Made by a program: the position numbers and the translations under genes. A stretch of DNA of 64,000 nucleotides from G963663315 sp965204925 (GTDB lineage: Bacteria > Pseudomonadota > Gammaproteobacteria > Arenicellales > Poriferihabitantaceae). This document shows positions 17,390 through 26,995 of this stretch, piece by piece (the first letter of the stretch is position 1; each line of letters starts with the position of its first letter). The notes under the pieces are model-generated. The model did no database searches and was not told the DNA's origin. It was given only the letters and a program-made list of their open reading frames with translations. The stretch is from assembly GCA_965204925.1 (NCBI GenBank), contig OZ242021.1, positions 1,054,001 to 1,118,000 on the forward strand, read 5' to 3'.

Positions 17390-17573
17390 AATCATTATGG
17401 TTAACAGACAATAGCGAGTCGAGGCCAAACTATACCATGAGACGTTTGTTCAAAACAACGGTTTTCAAGGCGCGCGGCGCCCGTTATCGGTCTGTGCAGG
17501 AAAGGAATCGGGCTGTTGGAATTCGCTGAAAAAAACCGGTAGAATCGCCGGTTTGCATACTCCCCCAGACCCT
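17390..17573. promoter_or_regulatory. Intergenic region: former nirK promoter side and pckA leader
   Basis: This region between the native nirK start (minus) and pckA (plus) must hold both promoters. I found no clear sigma-70 or FNR/NNR-type site. A 7-bp inverted repeat, AAACCGG (17533-17539) and CCGGTTT (17548-17554), with an 8-base loop sits 19 bases before the pckA ATG and may act in the pckA leader. Confidence 0.35.
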
Positions 17574-19178
17574 ATGGCAATACAATCGGACTTACTGGAA
17601 TACGGCATAGACAACACCGCGGAAATCATCCGCAACCCGGACTATGAGACGCTCTTCAAAGAGGAAACCGTGTCTGATCTTGAAGGCTATGAAAGAGGCG
17701 AGCTCACCAAAAGCGGCGCCATATCGGTCAATACCGGAGTTTTTACAGGACGCTCGCCACGGGACAAATACATCGTGCGCGACCAGGTGACACGGGATAC
17801 TTTCTGGTGGGCCGATCAGGGGGAGAATGACAATAAGCCGTTGTCGCAGGAAAACTGGGAAATTCTCAAAAACAGGGTTGCCGGGCAGTTGTCGGGCAAA
17901 CGGTTGTTCGTTGTCGATGCTTTTTGCGGAGCGAATGCGGGCAGCCGGCTTGCGGTGCGCTTTGTCATGGAGGTGGCGTGGCAGGCGCATTTTGTAAAAA
18001 ACATGTTTATCCGTCCGCAACCGGCCGAACTCGGCAATTTCGTCCCCGATTTCGTGGTGTTGAACGGCGCCAGAACGACCAATCCACACTGGCGGGAAAT
18101 GGGGCTCAACTCTGAAAATTTTGTCGCGTTCAACCTGACCGAAAAGATGCAGATTATCGGTGGCACCTGGTATGGCGGGGAAATGAAAAAAGGATTGTTT
18201 TCGATCATGAACTACCTGCTTCCCCTGCGCGGCATAGCGTCCATGCACTGCTCCGCCAATGTCTCGGAGGAGGGTGACACGGCCATTTTCTTCGGGTTGT
18301 CGGGCACGGGCAAAACGACGTTGTCGACCGATCCCCGGCGCAAACTGATCGGTGATGATGAACATGGCTGGGATCATGACGGTGTTTTCAATTTCGAGGG
18401 GGGCTGCTATGCCAAGACGATCGGCCTTGAAGAAGAGTCCGAGCCCGATATCTACCGTGCCATACGCCGCGACGCGCTGCTTGAAAATGTCATGGTTCTG
18501 TCCGATGGCACGATTGATTACGCCGATCATTCGAAGACCCAGAACGGTCGCGTTTCCTATCCGATTTACCATATAGATAATATTGTCAAACCGGTATCGA
18601 AAGGAGGACACGCCAAGCGCATCATCTTTCTTTCAGCAGACGCTTTCGGGGTATTGCCGGCGGTCTCGAGATTGACGGCGGAGCAGACAAAATATCACTT
18701 TCTGTCCGGATTTACGGCCAAGTTGGCAGGTACCGAGAGAGGCGTGGATGAACCGGCTCCGACTTTCTCCGCCTGTTTTGGCGCAGCGTTTCTAAGCCTG
18801 CACCCAACCCGCTATGCCCGCGAACTGACCAGAAAAATGGAGGAGGCAAACGCCCGCGCCTATCTGGTCAATACGGGCTGGAACGGCAGCGGCAAACGAA
18901 TTTCGATAGATGCCACACGCGCGATCATCAATGCAATACTGGGCGGAGCCATGGAGGAAGCCGCATATACGACCGTTCCGTTTTTCAATTTGTCGATTCC
19001 TGTTTCCCTGGAGGGGGTCGACAGCAATATCCTCGACCCCAGGAATACCTATGCCGATCCGGCCGAGTGGAGTCGGAAAGCAAGATCGCTGGCCGTCCTG
19101 TTCATCGAAAATTTCAAAAAATACGAAGACACGGACGAAGGCAAGGCCCTGGCGGCGGCCGGCCCGACTCTGGAATAG
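17574..19178 (+). CDS. pckA: Phosphoenolpyruvate carboxykinase (ATP)
   Basis: 534 residues, close to the usual 540. It converts oxaloacetate and ATP to phosphoenolpyruvate, CO2 and ADP, the first step of gluconeogenesis. Motifs include NTGVFTGRSPRDKYIV, the kinase-1a P-loop GLSGTGKTTLSTD, the metal-binding DDEHGWDHDGVFNFEGGCYAK and RVSYPIYHIDNI. The ATG at 17574 is chosen (MAIQSDLLEYGIDN). The frame extends to a TTG 21 bases upstream without better support. No strong ribosome-binding site is seen. Confidence 0.95.
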   Translation: MAIQSDLLEYGIDNTAEIIRNPDYETLFKEETVSDLEGYERGELTKSGAISVNTGVFTGRSPRDKYIVRDQVTRDTFWWADQGENDNKPLSQENWEILKNRVAGQLSGKRLFVVDAFCGANAGSRLAVRFVMEVAWQAHFVKNMFIRPQPAELGNFVPDFVVLNGARTTNPHWREMGLNSENFVAFNLTEKMQIIGGTWYGGEMKKGLFSIMNYLLPLRGIASMHCSANVSEEGDTAIFFGLSGTGKTTLSTDPRRKLIGDDEHGWDHDGVFNFEGGCYAKTIGLEEESEPDIYRAIRRDALLENVMVLSDGTIDYADHSKTQNGRVSYPIYHIDNIVKPVSKGGHAKRIIFLSADAFGVLPAVSRLTAEQTKYHFLSGFTAKLAGTERGVDEPAPTFSACFGAAFLSLHPTRYARELTRKMEEANARAYLVNTGWNGSGKRISIDATRAIINAILGGAMEEAAYTTVPFFNLSIPVSLEGVDSNILDPRNTYADPAEWSRKARSLAVLFIENFKKYEDTDEGKALAAAGPTLE

Positions 19179-19221
19179 CGCCGGGGTTTGCCGACACGCA
19201 GGGTAATCCGGCTGCGTCCTG

Positions 19222-19863
19222 ATGGTGAACGCCGCTTCACGAGAGTTGCGGGAAAAACTGGAGGAAGGGTGCCGGCGAATGAACATCCGCGCCGGCAAGG
19301 CGCAGCGACAACAGTTGCTGGCCCACATCGAACTGGTCGCAAAATGGAACCGGCGTCTGAACCTGACCGCGGTTGCGGATGGCGGTGACATGGTCGTTCA
19401 TCATATTCTTGATTCCCTGAGCGTCATGCCCTGGATAAAAGGGAAAAGGATACTCGATATTGGTTCCGGCGCCGGATTTCCCGGCATTCCCCTGGCCATT
19501 GTTGACCCGACCGCCCGGGTAACATTGCTGGACAGTCGCGGAAAACGGATCGAATTCCTGCGTTATGCCTGCCACAGCCTGAAGCTGGACAATATCCTGT
19601 TGCAAAAAAGCCGGGTGGAACATTATCAACCGCAACAAAAATTTGATACGCTTGTAGCGCGTGCATTCTCGTCGCTGGCCAGACTGGTGGAACTGACCTG
19701 GCGATGTCGCTCGCAGGGTGTTCGCCTGCTTGCGTTCAAAGGCAAATACCCGCAAAGTGAAATAGCCGAATTGTCTGCGCAGGCGAAAGCATGCGTTACC
19801 ATTGAAAAAATCGACATACCCTGGCTTGATGCCCGCAGGCATCTCGTCATATTTGAATTTTGA
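19222..19863 (+). CDS. rsmG: 16S rRNA (guanine527-N7)-methyltransferase
   Basis: 213 residues. It methylates G527 in 16S rRNA using SAM. The family shows here as NLTAV, then HHILDSLS and motif I ILDIGSGAGFPGIPLAI, with VARAFSSL and LLAFKG later. It lies directly before parA-parB, the conserved rsmG-parAB-atp order of gammaproteobacteria. mnmG, its usual upstream partner, is replaced by pckA here. Confidence 0.95.
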   Translation: MVNAASRELREKLEEGCRRMNIRAGKAQRQQLLAHIELVAKWNRRLNLTAVADGGDMVVHHILDSLSVMPWIKGKRILDIGSGAGFPGIPLAIVDPTARVTLLDSRGKRIEFLRYACHSLKLDNILLQKSRVEHYQPQQKFDTLVARAFSSLARLVELTWRCRSQGVRLLAFKGKYPQSEIAELSAQAKACVTIEKIDIPWLDARRHLVIFEF

Positions 19864-19864
19864 A

Positions 19865-20662
19865 TTGACCCGCGTCATTGCTATCACCAACCAGAAAGGC
19901 GGAGTAGGTAAAACCACGACCGCAATCAATCTGGCGTCTTCACTCAGTTACGCGCACAGCCGTGTACTGCTGGTCGACATGGACCCGCAGGGCAATGCCA
20001 CAGTGGGGTGCGGGGTTGCCATGCGGGAAATCGAAAACAGTGTCTACGAAGTATTGACCGGGGATTGTGATATCAAGGACGCTCTGGTCGTTAGCGGATA
20101 CGGATTCAGTATCCTGCCGTCGCATCCTGACCTGTCCGGCGTCCAGGTTGAACTGGCGCAGCATCAACATCGCGACTATTGCCTGAAAAATGCTCTTGCC
20201 GGCCTTGTCCGCGATTTTGATGTGGTACTGATTGATTGCGCGCCGGCCCTCAATGTCCTGACCGTCAATTCGTTGACCGCAGCCAGCGAGGTGTTGATAC
20301 CGGTACAATGTGAATACTATGCCCTGGAAGGCCTGACCAGCCTCGTCGAGACCATTGCGCTGGTCAGGCGCAGACTGAATCCGGCGCTGCAAGTGCTGGG
20401 GCTGTTTCGCACCATGTATGATGGGCGCAACAAACTCGGTATCGAAATCTCCGGGCAACTGGCGGAACATTTCCCCGAAAAGCTGTTTCACACGATTATC
20501 CCCCGCAACGTGCGCCTCGCGGAAGCTCCGAGCCATGGCAAGCCGGTGCTGGAATATGACCGTGACTGTGCCGGGGCGCGAGCCTATGTGGCGCTGGCAT
20601 GCGAGTTGTTGAGACGCAGGGCGGCGCCCGCGCCCGCGCCCGCGGTGAACGACCCATGGTGA
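19865..20662 (+). CDS. parA: Chromosome-partitioning ATPase ParA/Soj
   Basis: 265 residues. A deviant Walker A ATPase that moves ParB-parS complexes. The P-loop KGGVGKTTTAINLASSL lies near residue 10, the Walker A' region contains VLLVDMDPQGNAT, and Walker B is DVVLIDCAPALN. The family N-terminus TRVIAITNQ fixes the start at TTG 19865, one base after the rsmG stop, so translation is probably coupled. In-frame upstream ATGs lie inside rsmG and would add non-homologous residues. Confidence 0.93.
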   Translation: MTRVIAITNQKGGVGKTTTAINLASSLSYAHSRVLLVDMDPQGNATVGCGVAMREIENSVYEVLTGDCDIKDALVVSGYGFSILPSHPDLSGVQVELAQHQHRDYCLKNALAGLVRDFDVVLIDCAPALNVLTVNSLTAASEVLIPVQCEYYALEGLTSLVETIALVRRRLNPALQVLGLFRTMYDGRNKLGIEISGQLAEHFPEKLFHTIIPRNVRLAEAPSHGKPVLEYDRDCAGARAYVALACELLRRRAAPAPAPAVNDPW

Positions 20663-21567
20663 AGAAAAAAACCAGACTGGGGCGGGGGCTCGGCGCATTG
20701 CTCGGGGATGTGCAACTGACGGCCCGTCCATCCGCCCCTGCAACCGGCCATGGCGGTGGGGATGACGGGTTGGTCCGTGTCGACAGGGAGCGCGCCGGGT
20801 TTCGTGAAATCCCGATAGAACAGTTGCAGCGGGGCGAATACCAGCCACGGGCGCAGATGGACAGGGAGGCCCTGGCGGAACTGGGTAATTCCATTCGTTC
20901 GCAGGGTGTGTTGCAACCGCTTCTGGTGCGCCCGCAGGGGCAGGACCGCTATGAAATAATTGCAGGAGAGCGGCGCTGGCGCGCGGCCCAGTTGGCCGGA
21001 TTGGAGACGGTGCCGGCTGTCATTCGCGAAGTCGAAGACAGAACCGCGATGGCGGTGGCATTGATCGAGAACATACAGCGGGAAAACCTGAATGCGGTAG
21101 ATCAGGCCAGGGGTTACCGCCGACTGCTTGACGAGTTCGGATTGACTCATCAGGAAGCTTCTGACGCGGTCGGATGTTCGCGCGCCGCGATCACCAATTT
21201 GCTGCGCCTGTTGTCACTGCACCCGGATGTACAAAAGATGCTTGAGGAAAGCCGACTGGACATGGGCCACGCCCGCGCCCTGCTGGCGCTGTCGCAGGAG
21301 GAGCAGCCGCGCGTTGCGCAAACCGTTGCGGCAAAGGGACTGTCCGTTCGCCAGACGGAGCGGCTGGTGCGCATAATCAACCGCCCCGCGCCTGACGATC
21401 ATGCCGAAGGCAGGCAAGTTGGCGCCGACATCAGACTTCTCGAGGAAGACCTGTCGAAAAAGCTGGGCGCCAGGGTCGATATACGGCACAGCGCGAAAAA
21501 GGGCAAACTGGTCATTCACTACCATTCCCTTGATGAACTGGACGGTATTCTGGGCAGGATAAAATAG
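20656..21567 (+). CDS. parB: Chromosome-partitioning protein ParB/Spo0J
   Basis: 303 residues. It binds parS and spreads as a CTP-dependent clamp. Visible parts are the N-terminal ParA-contact motif KKTRLGRGLGALLGD, box I/II QLQRGEYQPRAQMDREALAELGNSIRSQG, CTP-binding GERRWRAAQL and ENIQREN, the helix-turn-helix LTHQEASDAVGCSRAAITNLLRLL and a C-terminal dimer domain. ATG at 20656 overlaps the parA stop by 7 bases. I did not notice a parS palindrome in the window. Confidence 0.95.
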   Translation: MVKKKTRLGRGLGALLGDVQLTARPSAPATGHGGGDDGLVRVDRERAGFREIPIEQLQRGEYQPRAQMDREALAELGNSIRSQGVLQPLLVRPQGQDRYEIIAGERRWRAAQLAGLETVPAVIREVEDRTAMAVALIENIQRENLNAVDQARGYRRLLDEFGLTHQEASDAVGCSRAAITNLLRLLSLHPDVQKMLEESRLDMGHARALLALSQEEQPRVAQTVAAKGLSVRQTERLVRIINRPAPDDHAEGRQVGADIRLLEEDLSKKLGARVDIRHSAKKGKLVIHYHSLDELDGILGRIK

Positions 21568-21592
21568 CGGGATATTTAATTATCCGGCCAAG

Positions 21593-21621
21593 TTGACCCC
21601 GTGAGGAGATACTCTTATAAT
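21593..21621 (+). promoter_or_regulatory. Sigma-70 promoter of the atp operon
   Basis: TTGACC (21593-21598) and a perfect TATAAT (21616-21621) separated by 17 bases, 76 bases before the atpI start. This is the strongest housekeeping promoter noticed in the window and fits a highly expressed operon. Confidence 0.8.
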
Positions 21622-21697
21622 CTGCCTCTCGCCGTTGTCTTCGTATATACCGGTTTCATCAGAGTGTATCGCGTGAGACTGGACGGACAGGTACGTT

Positions 21698-22162
21698 ATG
21701 GCGAATGGTGAAGCACAGACTCTGCGGCAAGGGCTCAGACAGACGCTGGCATTACAGTGTATTGCCGCGGTCGCGCTTTTGGTTGTCGTTGCAGCATGGC
21801 TGGCGGCGACCGGGGCCCGGCATGCAACACAATCATCTGTTACTGTCTGGCCCGCGCTTGGGGCGGTGTTTTACGGGTCTCTTCTGGCTTTGGCCGGTAC
21901 GCTCCTGAACGCCAGGAGTGTGATACGCGCCTTCGGTCGGGATGCTGACCGGAGAGGCTGGTCTGCGCTGGGCCCGATTTACGCCGGTTTGCTGAACAAG
22001 CTGGTGGTAATCGGTGGCGGTATTGCATTCGGGCTTATTTACCTGGGTTTGCGGCCGCTCCAGGTGGTGACCGGTTATCTGGTGGTGCAAATGGCGGGCG
22101 CCTTTGTCCTGCTACGGCAAAGAACCCGGCCCGGTGAGAGCCGAATACCCGGTCGCGGGTAA
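21698..22162 (+). CDS. atpI: ATP synthase accessory protein AtpI
   Basis: 154 residues with four hydrophobic segments and the AtpI position just before atpB. The protein is thought to help assemble the c-ring. Sequence conservation in this family is low, and the identification rests mostly on topology and place. A charged segment (FGRDADRRG) sits in the central loop. The C-terminal tail is Arg-rich (RQRTRPGESRIPGRG). Confidence 0.8.
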   Translation: MANGEAQTLRQGLRQTLALQCIAAVALLVVVAAWLAATGARHATQSSVTVWPALGAVFYGSLLALAGTLLNARSVIRAFGRDADRRGWSALGPIYAGLLNKLVVIGGGIAFGLIYLGLRPLQVVTGYLVVQMAGAFVLLRQRTRPGESRIPGRG

Positions 22163-22197
22163 TTGCAAGCGGTTTAACGAACAGGAATCTGAATTGC

Positions 22198-23067
22198 ATG
22201 GCGTCATCAGAAACGATTACATCGACTGAATTCATACGGCATCATTTGACCAATCTGACGTTCGGACGCCATGCCGACGGTTCGTGGGGCATGGCTCATA
22301 CGGGCGCCGAAGCTGCCGAAATGGGGGTTATGGCTGTCCACGTGGACAGCCTTTTCTGGTCGTTTGCGCTGGGCGTGTTGTTCTTGGTGGTTTTCCGCAA
22401 TGTGGCGAGACGGGTAACGGCCGGTGAACCGGGAATGTTGCAGAACTTCTGCGAATGGATTGTCGAGTTCATCGATGAAAACGTGCGCGGTTCATTCACG
22501 GCGAAAAACGATCTGGTCGCGCCAATGGCATTAACGCTGTTTTGCTGGATCTTCCTGATGAACCTGATGGATCTGATTCCTGTCGAGCTGATCCCGAGAT
22601 TCCTTCAGTTATTCGGCGTCCATTTTCAGAAAGTGGTGCCAACGACCGACCCCAACATTACCTTTGGCCTCGCTCTCAGTATCTTTGCGCTGATGATTTA
22701 CTACAGTATCCGGGTCAAGGGGGCGCTCGGTTTTGCGTCAGAACTGACCATGCACCCGTTTGAAGCGAAAAACCCGGTTTTGAAGCTGCTGTTCATCCCC
22801 GTGAATTTTTTTCTGGAGTTCGTCAGCCTCATTTCCAAGCCGATTTCCCACTCGTTGCGCCTGTTCGGCAACCTGTATGCCGGTGAGATGATCTTTATCC
22901 TCATTTCCCTGATGTTCGGCGCTGGCGTCGTCCTGACCTTGTTCGGCGGTGTCCTGCAATTCATCTGGGCGGTTTTTCACATACTGGTTATCACCCTGCA
23001 AGCCTTTATTTTCATGGTGTTGACGATCGTGTATATGGACATGGCCCATCAGCGCCACCAGGAATGA
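22198..23067 (+). CDS. atpB: ATP synthase Fo subunit a
   Basis: 289 residues with five to six membrane helices. The proton-channel helix with the essential Arg is visible in SKPISHSLRLFGNLYAGEMI, and the last helices contain LQAFIFMVLTIVYMDMAH. It forms the stator half-channels next to the c-ring. The long N-terminal part before the first helix contains FGRHADGSWGMAHTG. Confidence 0.95.
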   Translation: MASSETITSTEFIRHHLTNLTFGRHADGSWGMAHTGAEAAEMGVMAVHVDSLFWSFALGVLFLVVFRNVARRVTAGEPGMLQNFCEWIVEFIDENVRGSFTAKNDLVAPMALTLFCWIFLMNLMDLIPVELIPRFLQLFGVHFQKVVPTTDPNITFGLALSIFALMIYYSIRVKGALGFASELTMHPFEAKNPVLKLLFIPVNFFLEFVSLISKPISHSLRLFGNLYAGEMIFILISLMFGAGVVLTLFGGVLQFIWAVFHILVITLQAFIFMVLTIVYMDMAHQRHQE

Positions 23068-23122
23068 TCAAGAGCGCACCGTTTAACTGACTTTAATCCA
23101 ACTTTTATTTTCGGAGATTGAG

Positions 23123-23353
23123 ATGGAACAAGCACTTCTTTACATCGCAGGCGGGATCATGATGGGTCTGGGGGCGCTGGGCGCCGCCGTCGGCATTGGT
23201 ATTCTGGGAGGGCGCTTTCTCGAGGGCGCGGCCCGTCAACCGGAGTTGATCCCGATGCTGCGTACCCAGTTCTTCATCGTCATGGGCCTCGTTGATGCGG
23301 TGCCCATGATCGCAGTGGGTATTTCGATGTATGTCCTGTTTGCGGTCGCATGA
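23123..23353 (+). CDS. atpE: ATP synthase Fo subunit c
   Basis: 76 residues forming a two-helix hairpin. Helix 1 is glycine/alanine rich, the polar loop is RQPE (residues 38-41), and the ion-binding carboxylate is Asp58 in GLVDAVPMI. Asp rather than Glu and the absence of an obvious sodium-site pattern point to proton coupling (inference). A GGAG ribosome-binding site precedes the ATG. Confidence 0.96.
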   Translation: MEQALLYIAGGIMMGLGALGAAVGIGILGGRFLEGAARQPELIPMLRTQFFIVMGLVDAVPMIAVGISMYVLFAVA

Positions 23354-23420
23354 ACCGGGCGCCGTGATTTTGTTCCTGACGCAATACGACTATTAACGCG
23401 ACAACGGAGGCTCAAGCGAG

Positions 23421-23903
23421 ATGAATCTTAATCTCACACTGGCTTTCCAGGTGCTGTTTTTCATTGGCTTTGTCTGGTTCACCAAAAGGTTTGTCTGGAC
23501 TCCGATCATGGCTGCGCTCCATGAACGGAAAACCCGCATTGCCGATGGCCTGGCCGCTGCCGAAAAAGGCCGGATGGCGGAAACGGAAGGACACAAGGAG
23601 GCCGAAAAAGTGATACTGGAAGCCAAAAACCAGGCTAGCGATATTATTGGCAAAGCGGAAAAGCGGGGTTCCGAACTGATCGATGAAGCCAGAGACATGG
23701 CCAAAAAGGAGAGCGAACGCATGGTCCGCGCCGCCAGGGCCGAGATTGACAGGGAATTGAACAAGGCCAGAGACGTCCTGCGCGGCCAGGTGAGCCAGCT
23801 TGCCGTGGCCGGGGCGCAAAAAATTCTCGCCCGGGAGGTAGATGCGAAGGCTCACGCGGACATCCTTGACGATCTCGTCACGAAGCTCCGGGCGCCGGAC
23901 TGA
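23421..23903 (+). CDS. atpF: ATP synthase Fo subunit b
   Basis: 160 residues. One N-terminal membrane helix (LTLAFQVLFFIGFVWF) is followed by a long charged helix forming the right-handed coiled-coil dimer of the peripheral stalk. It links subunit a to delta. Length and organisation match the E. coli protein (156). Confidence 0.95.
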   Translation: MNLNLTLAFQVLFFIGFVWFTKRFVWTPIMAALHERKTRIADGLAAAEKGRMAETEGHKEAEKVILEAKNQASDIIGKAEKRGSELIDEARDMAKKESERMVRAARAEIDRELNKARDVLRGQVSQLAVAGAQKILAREVDAKAHADILDDLVTKLRAPD

Positions 23904-23912
23904 AGACCGCCC

Positions 23913-24449
23913 ATGTCTGCTCAAGGTAATGTTGCCAGACCCTATGCCCAGGCCCTGTTCGAACTGGCCGTGGAGCGCGATGCATTGTCCGTATGGGATG
24001 ACCGGATAAAGCTGCTTGCAGCGGTGGCGGACGATCCGGTTATGGCTGATTTGACTCATGACCCCCGTATATCACCGCAGCAACTGTCCGGCCTGATCAT
24101 TGACGTATGCGGCGACAAACTGGATCAGGAGGGCAAGAACCTGGTCAGGCTGCTGGTCAGGAATAACCGGGTCAATGCCGTCCGTGACATTGCCCGCGCG
24201 TATGCGGCGCACAAGGCGGAAGCCGAAAAAATGGTCGTGGCACAGATGACAACGGCGTCCCCGCTTGATGAAAGCCGACAGAAACAGTTTGCTGAAGTCT
24301 TGCAGTCGAAACTGGGGCGAGGCGTCAATCTTGAATTTGCGGTCGACGAAGAACTGATCGGCGGCGCTGTCATCCGGGCCGGGGACCGCGTCATAGACGG
24401 CTCGGTCAGGGCGCGACTTGAGCAACTTGCGGGAGCCCTGGGCGCCTGA
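23913..24449 (+). CDS. atpH: ATP synthase F1 subunit delta
   Basis: 178 residues. It caps the F1 head and binds the b dimer. Family signatures include VARPYAQALFELA near the N-terminus, a helical N-terminal domain and the C-terminal LIGGAVIRAGDRVIDGSVRARLEQL. The start is 9 bases after the atpF stop. Confidence 0.95.
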   Translation: MSAQGNVARPYAQALFELAVERDALSVWDDRIKLLAAVADDPVMADLTHDPRISPQQLSGLIIDVCGDKLDQEGKNLVRLLVRNNRVNAVRDIARAYAAHKAEAEKMVVAQMTTASPLDESRQKQFAEVLQSKLGRGVNLEFAVDEELIGGAVIRAGDRVIDGSVRARLEQLAGALGA

Positions 24450-24494
24450 TTCGTTATCAGGCGGAGCCGGAACACATAAATCGAGGAAATTAAA

Positions 24495-26042
24495 ATGTCC
24501 ATCCAACTGAATCCTTCTGAAATCAGCGAACTGATCAAGGAACGAATCAAAAACTTCGAGGCGGATACCGAGGCGCGTACAGAAGGCACGATCGTCATGT
24601 TGACTGACGGTATTGTCCGTATTCATGGTCTGAGTGAGGCCATGCAGGGTGAGATGCTTGAATTTCCCGGAAATACCTTTGGTCTCGCTCTGAACCTTGA
24701 GCAGGATTCGGTGGGCGCCGTGGCGCTCGGTGATTACAAGCATCTTCGTGAAGGGGATACGGTCAGATGCACGGGGCGCATTCTTGAGGTTCCGACCGGG
24801 GAGTCATTGCTTGGGCGAGTCGTCGATTCACTGGGGTATCCGATTGACGGCAAGGGGCCGATTGAAAATACGGTATCGTCTGCGATTGAAAAGATTGCAC
24901 CCGGGGTTATTGCCCGGCAGTCCGTTGACCAGCCGGTACAGATCGGGCTGAAGTCTATTGATTCGATGGTGCCGATTGGCCGCGGCCAGCGCGAACTGAT
25001 CATCGGTGACCGCCAGACCGGCAAAACAGCAGTGACCATTGACGCCATCATCAACCAGAAAGATACCGATGTGAAGTGTATCTATGTCGCGATCGGCCAG
25101 AAGGCGTCCAGTATTGCCGGCGTTGTACGCAAACTCGAGGAACATGGCGCAATGGAGCATACCATTGTCGTTGCCGCGGCGGCATCCGATTCGGCTGCGG
25201 AGCAGTTCATCGCGCCTTATGCCGGCTGCGCGATGGGTGAATACTTCCGGGACAGGGGCGAGGATGCCCTCATTGTTTATGACGACCTGACCAAGCAGGC
25301 CTGGGCTTACCGGCAGATTTCACTGTTGCTGAGACGCCCGCCGGGGCGGGAGGCCTATCCGGGCGATGTGTTCTACCTGCACTCGCGGCTGCTGGAACGG
25401 GGAGCGCGAATCAACGCACAGGAAGTGGAAAAGCGCACCGGCGGAGCGGTCAAGGGGCGCAGCGGTTCGCTGACGGCCATACCGATTATCGAAACCCAGG
25501 CCGGTGACGTTTCCGCCTTTGTGCCGACCAATGTAATCTCCATTACCGACGGGCAGATATTCCTTGAGACCGGTTTGTTCAACGCCGGTATGCGCCCGGC
25601 AATCAACGTCGGCTTGTCCGTATCACGGGTAGGGGGCGCCGCCCAGACCGGCATCATCAAGAAACTCGGCGGGGGCATTCGACTGGCCCTGGCGCAGTAT
25701 CGTGAGCTTGAGGCCTTCTCCCAGTTTGCCTCCGATCTGGACGAGGCCACGCGCAAACAACTGGAACGGGGCGAGCGCGTTATGGAAATGATGAAACAGC
25801 CCCAGTATATGCCGATGTCGGTCGCCGAAATGGCGCTTTCATTATTCGCTGTCAACGAGGGCTATCTGGATGATGTCGCCGTTGGTGATATCGTTGCTTT
25901 CGAAGAGTCGATGCAGGCTTATGTCAAATCGAATCACGGTGATCTGGTCGAGGAGATCAACCGGGACAAGCTGTGGTCCGATGAAATCGGGGGCAGGCTG
26001 GGCGCTGCCATTGAGGATTTCAGGAAAAATGGCAGCTGGTGA
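24495..26042 (+). CDS. atpA: ATP synthase F1 subunit alpha
   Basis: 515 residues. A non-catalytic nucleotide-binding subunit with P-loop GDRQTGKT and the alpha signature PAINVGLSVSRVGG (Pro-Ala-Ile-Asn-x-Gly-x-Ser-x-Ser). The N-terminal beta barrel includes EGTIVMLTDGIVRIHGLSE. The start is clear, with a GAGGAA ribosome-binding site. Confidence 0.97.
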   Translation: MSIQLNPSEISELIKERIKNFEADTEARTEGTIVMLTDGIVRIHGLSEAMQGEMLEFPGNTFGLALNLEQDSVGAVALGDYKHLREGDTVRCTGRILEVPTGESLLGRVVDSLGYPIDGKGPIENTVSSAIEKIAPGVIARQSVDQPVQIGLKSIDSMVPIGRGQRELIIGDRQTGKTAVTIDAIINQKDTDVKCIYVAIGQKASSIAGVVRKLEEHGAMEHTIVVAAAASDSAAEQFIAPYAGCAMGEYFRDRGEDALIVYDDLTKQAWAYRQISLLLRRPPGREAYPGDVFYLHSRLLERGARINAQEVEKRTGGAVKGRSGSLTAIPIIETQAGDVSAFVPTNVISITDGQIFLETGLFNAGMRPAINVGLSVSRVGGAAQTGIIKKLGGGIRLALAQYRELEAFSQFASDLDEATRKQLERGERVMEMMKQPQYMPMSVAEMALSLFAVNEGYLDDVAVGDIVAFEESMQAYVKSNHGDLVEEINRDKLWSDEIGGRLGAAIEDFRKNGSW

Positions 26043-26080
26043 TTGTCTGGCCTGTACTGTAGCGCTAACCGGGGACTGTA

Positions 26081-26944
26081 ATGTCGGGCACTAAAGAAAT
26101 ACGCAACCAGATCAAGAGTATCGGCAGCACCCGCAAGATTACCAAGGCGATGGAGATGGTCGCCGCCAGCAAGATGCGCCGTGCCCAGAACCGTATGAAT
26201 GCTGCGCGTCCGTATGCGAATAAAATGCGTGTTGTTGTCTCTCATCTGGCAAACGCGCATCCTGAGTACATGCACCCTTATGTCTTCAGGCGCGAAGAAG
26301 TCAAGGCAGTCGGTTTTATCGTCATCTCCAGCGACCGCGGTTTGTGCGGCGGTCTCAATGTCAATGTTTTTCGCAAGGCGGCGAACGCCATGGCGCAATG
26401 GCAGGATGATGGCGTACAGATCAGGGTTTGCATTATCGGGAAAAAAGCCGGCGCCTTTTTCAAGCGCTATAATGCCGAGGTGATCAGCGAGGTCTCGGGC
26501 CTTGGAGACGCTCCTGAGTTAAATATGCTGATTGGCGCGACCAAGGCGCTGATGGACAGTTATCTGGATTACCATGTAGACCGGGTATTTGTGATCAGTA
26601 ATGAATTTGTAAACACGATGACCCAGTCTCCACGTGTCGAACAGTTGATACCGATTGTGCCGAGTGAAGAGCCGGAACTGAAACATTACTGGGACTATAT
26701 TTACGAGCCGGACTCAAAAGAAGTGATAGATTTTCTGATGTCGCGTTATGTCGAGTCGCTCGTCTATCAGTCTGTGGCAGAAAACTCCGCTTGTGAACAG
26801 GCGGCAAGAATGGTGGCGATGAAGGCGGCTACGGATAATGCGGGCAACCTGATTGATGATTTGCAGTTGGTCTATAACAAGGCCAGACAGGCAGCGATCA
26901 CGCAGGAGTTGTCGGAAATTGTGGGCGGCGCAGCCGCGGTCTGA
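26081..26944 (+). CDS. atpG: ATP synthase F1 subunit gamma
   Basis: 287 residues. The rotary shaft consists of N- and C-terminal helices (KEIRNQIKSIGSTRKITKAMEMVAASKM at the start, ITQELSEIVGGAAAV at the end) around a Rossmann-like middle domain with SSDRGLCGGLN. It connects the catalytic head to the c-ring. Confidence 0.96.
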   Translation: MSGTKEIRNQIKSIGSTRKITKAMEMVAASKMRRAQNRMNAARPYANKMRVVVSHLANAHPEYMHPYVFRREEVKAVGFIVISSDRGLCGGLNVNVFRKAANAMAQWQDDGVQIRVCIIGKKAGAFFKRYNAEVISEVSGLGDAPELNMLIGATKALMDSYLDYHVDRVFVISNEFVNTMTQSPRVEQLIPIVPSEEPELKHYWDYIYEPDSKEVIDFLMSRYVESLVYQSVAENSACEQAARMVAMKAATDNAGNLIDDLQLVYNKARQAAITQELSEIVGGAAAV

Positions 26945-26995
26945 GCGCGGCGCAAGCACAAGAAATTGAAATAGTAACCGAGGGCTTTTCGAACC

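Noticed and set aside
17376..19230. Possible chromosomal origin near rsmG-parAB
   Set aside because: No cluster of DnaA boxes, no mnmG and no AT-rich unwinding region seen; only the gene order is origin-like.
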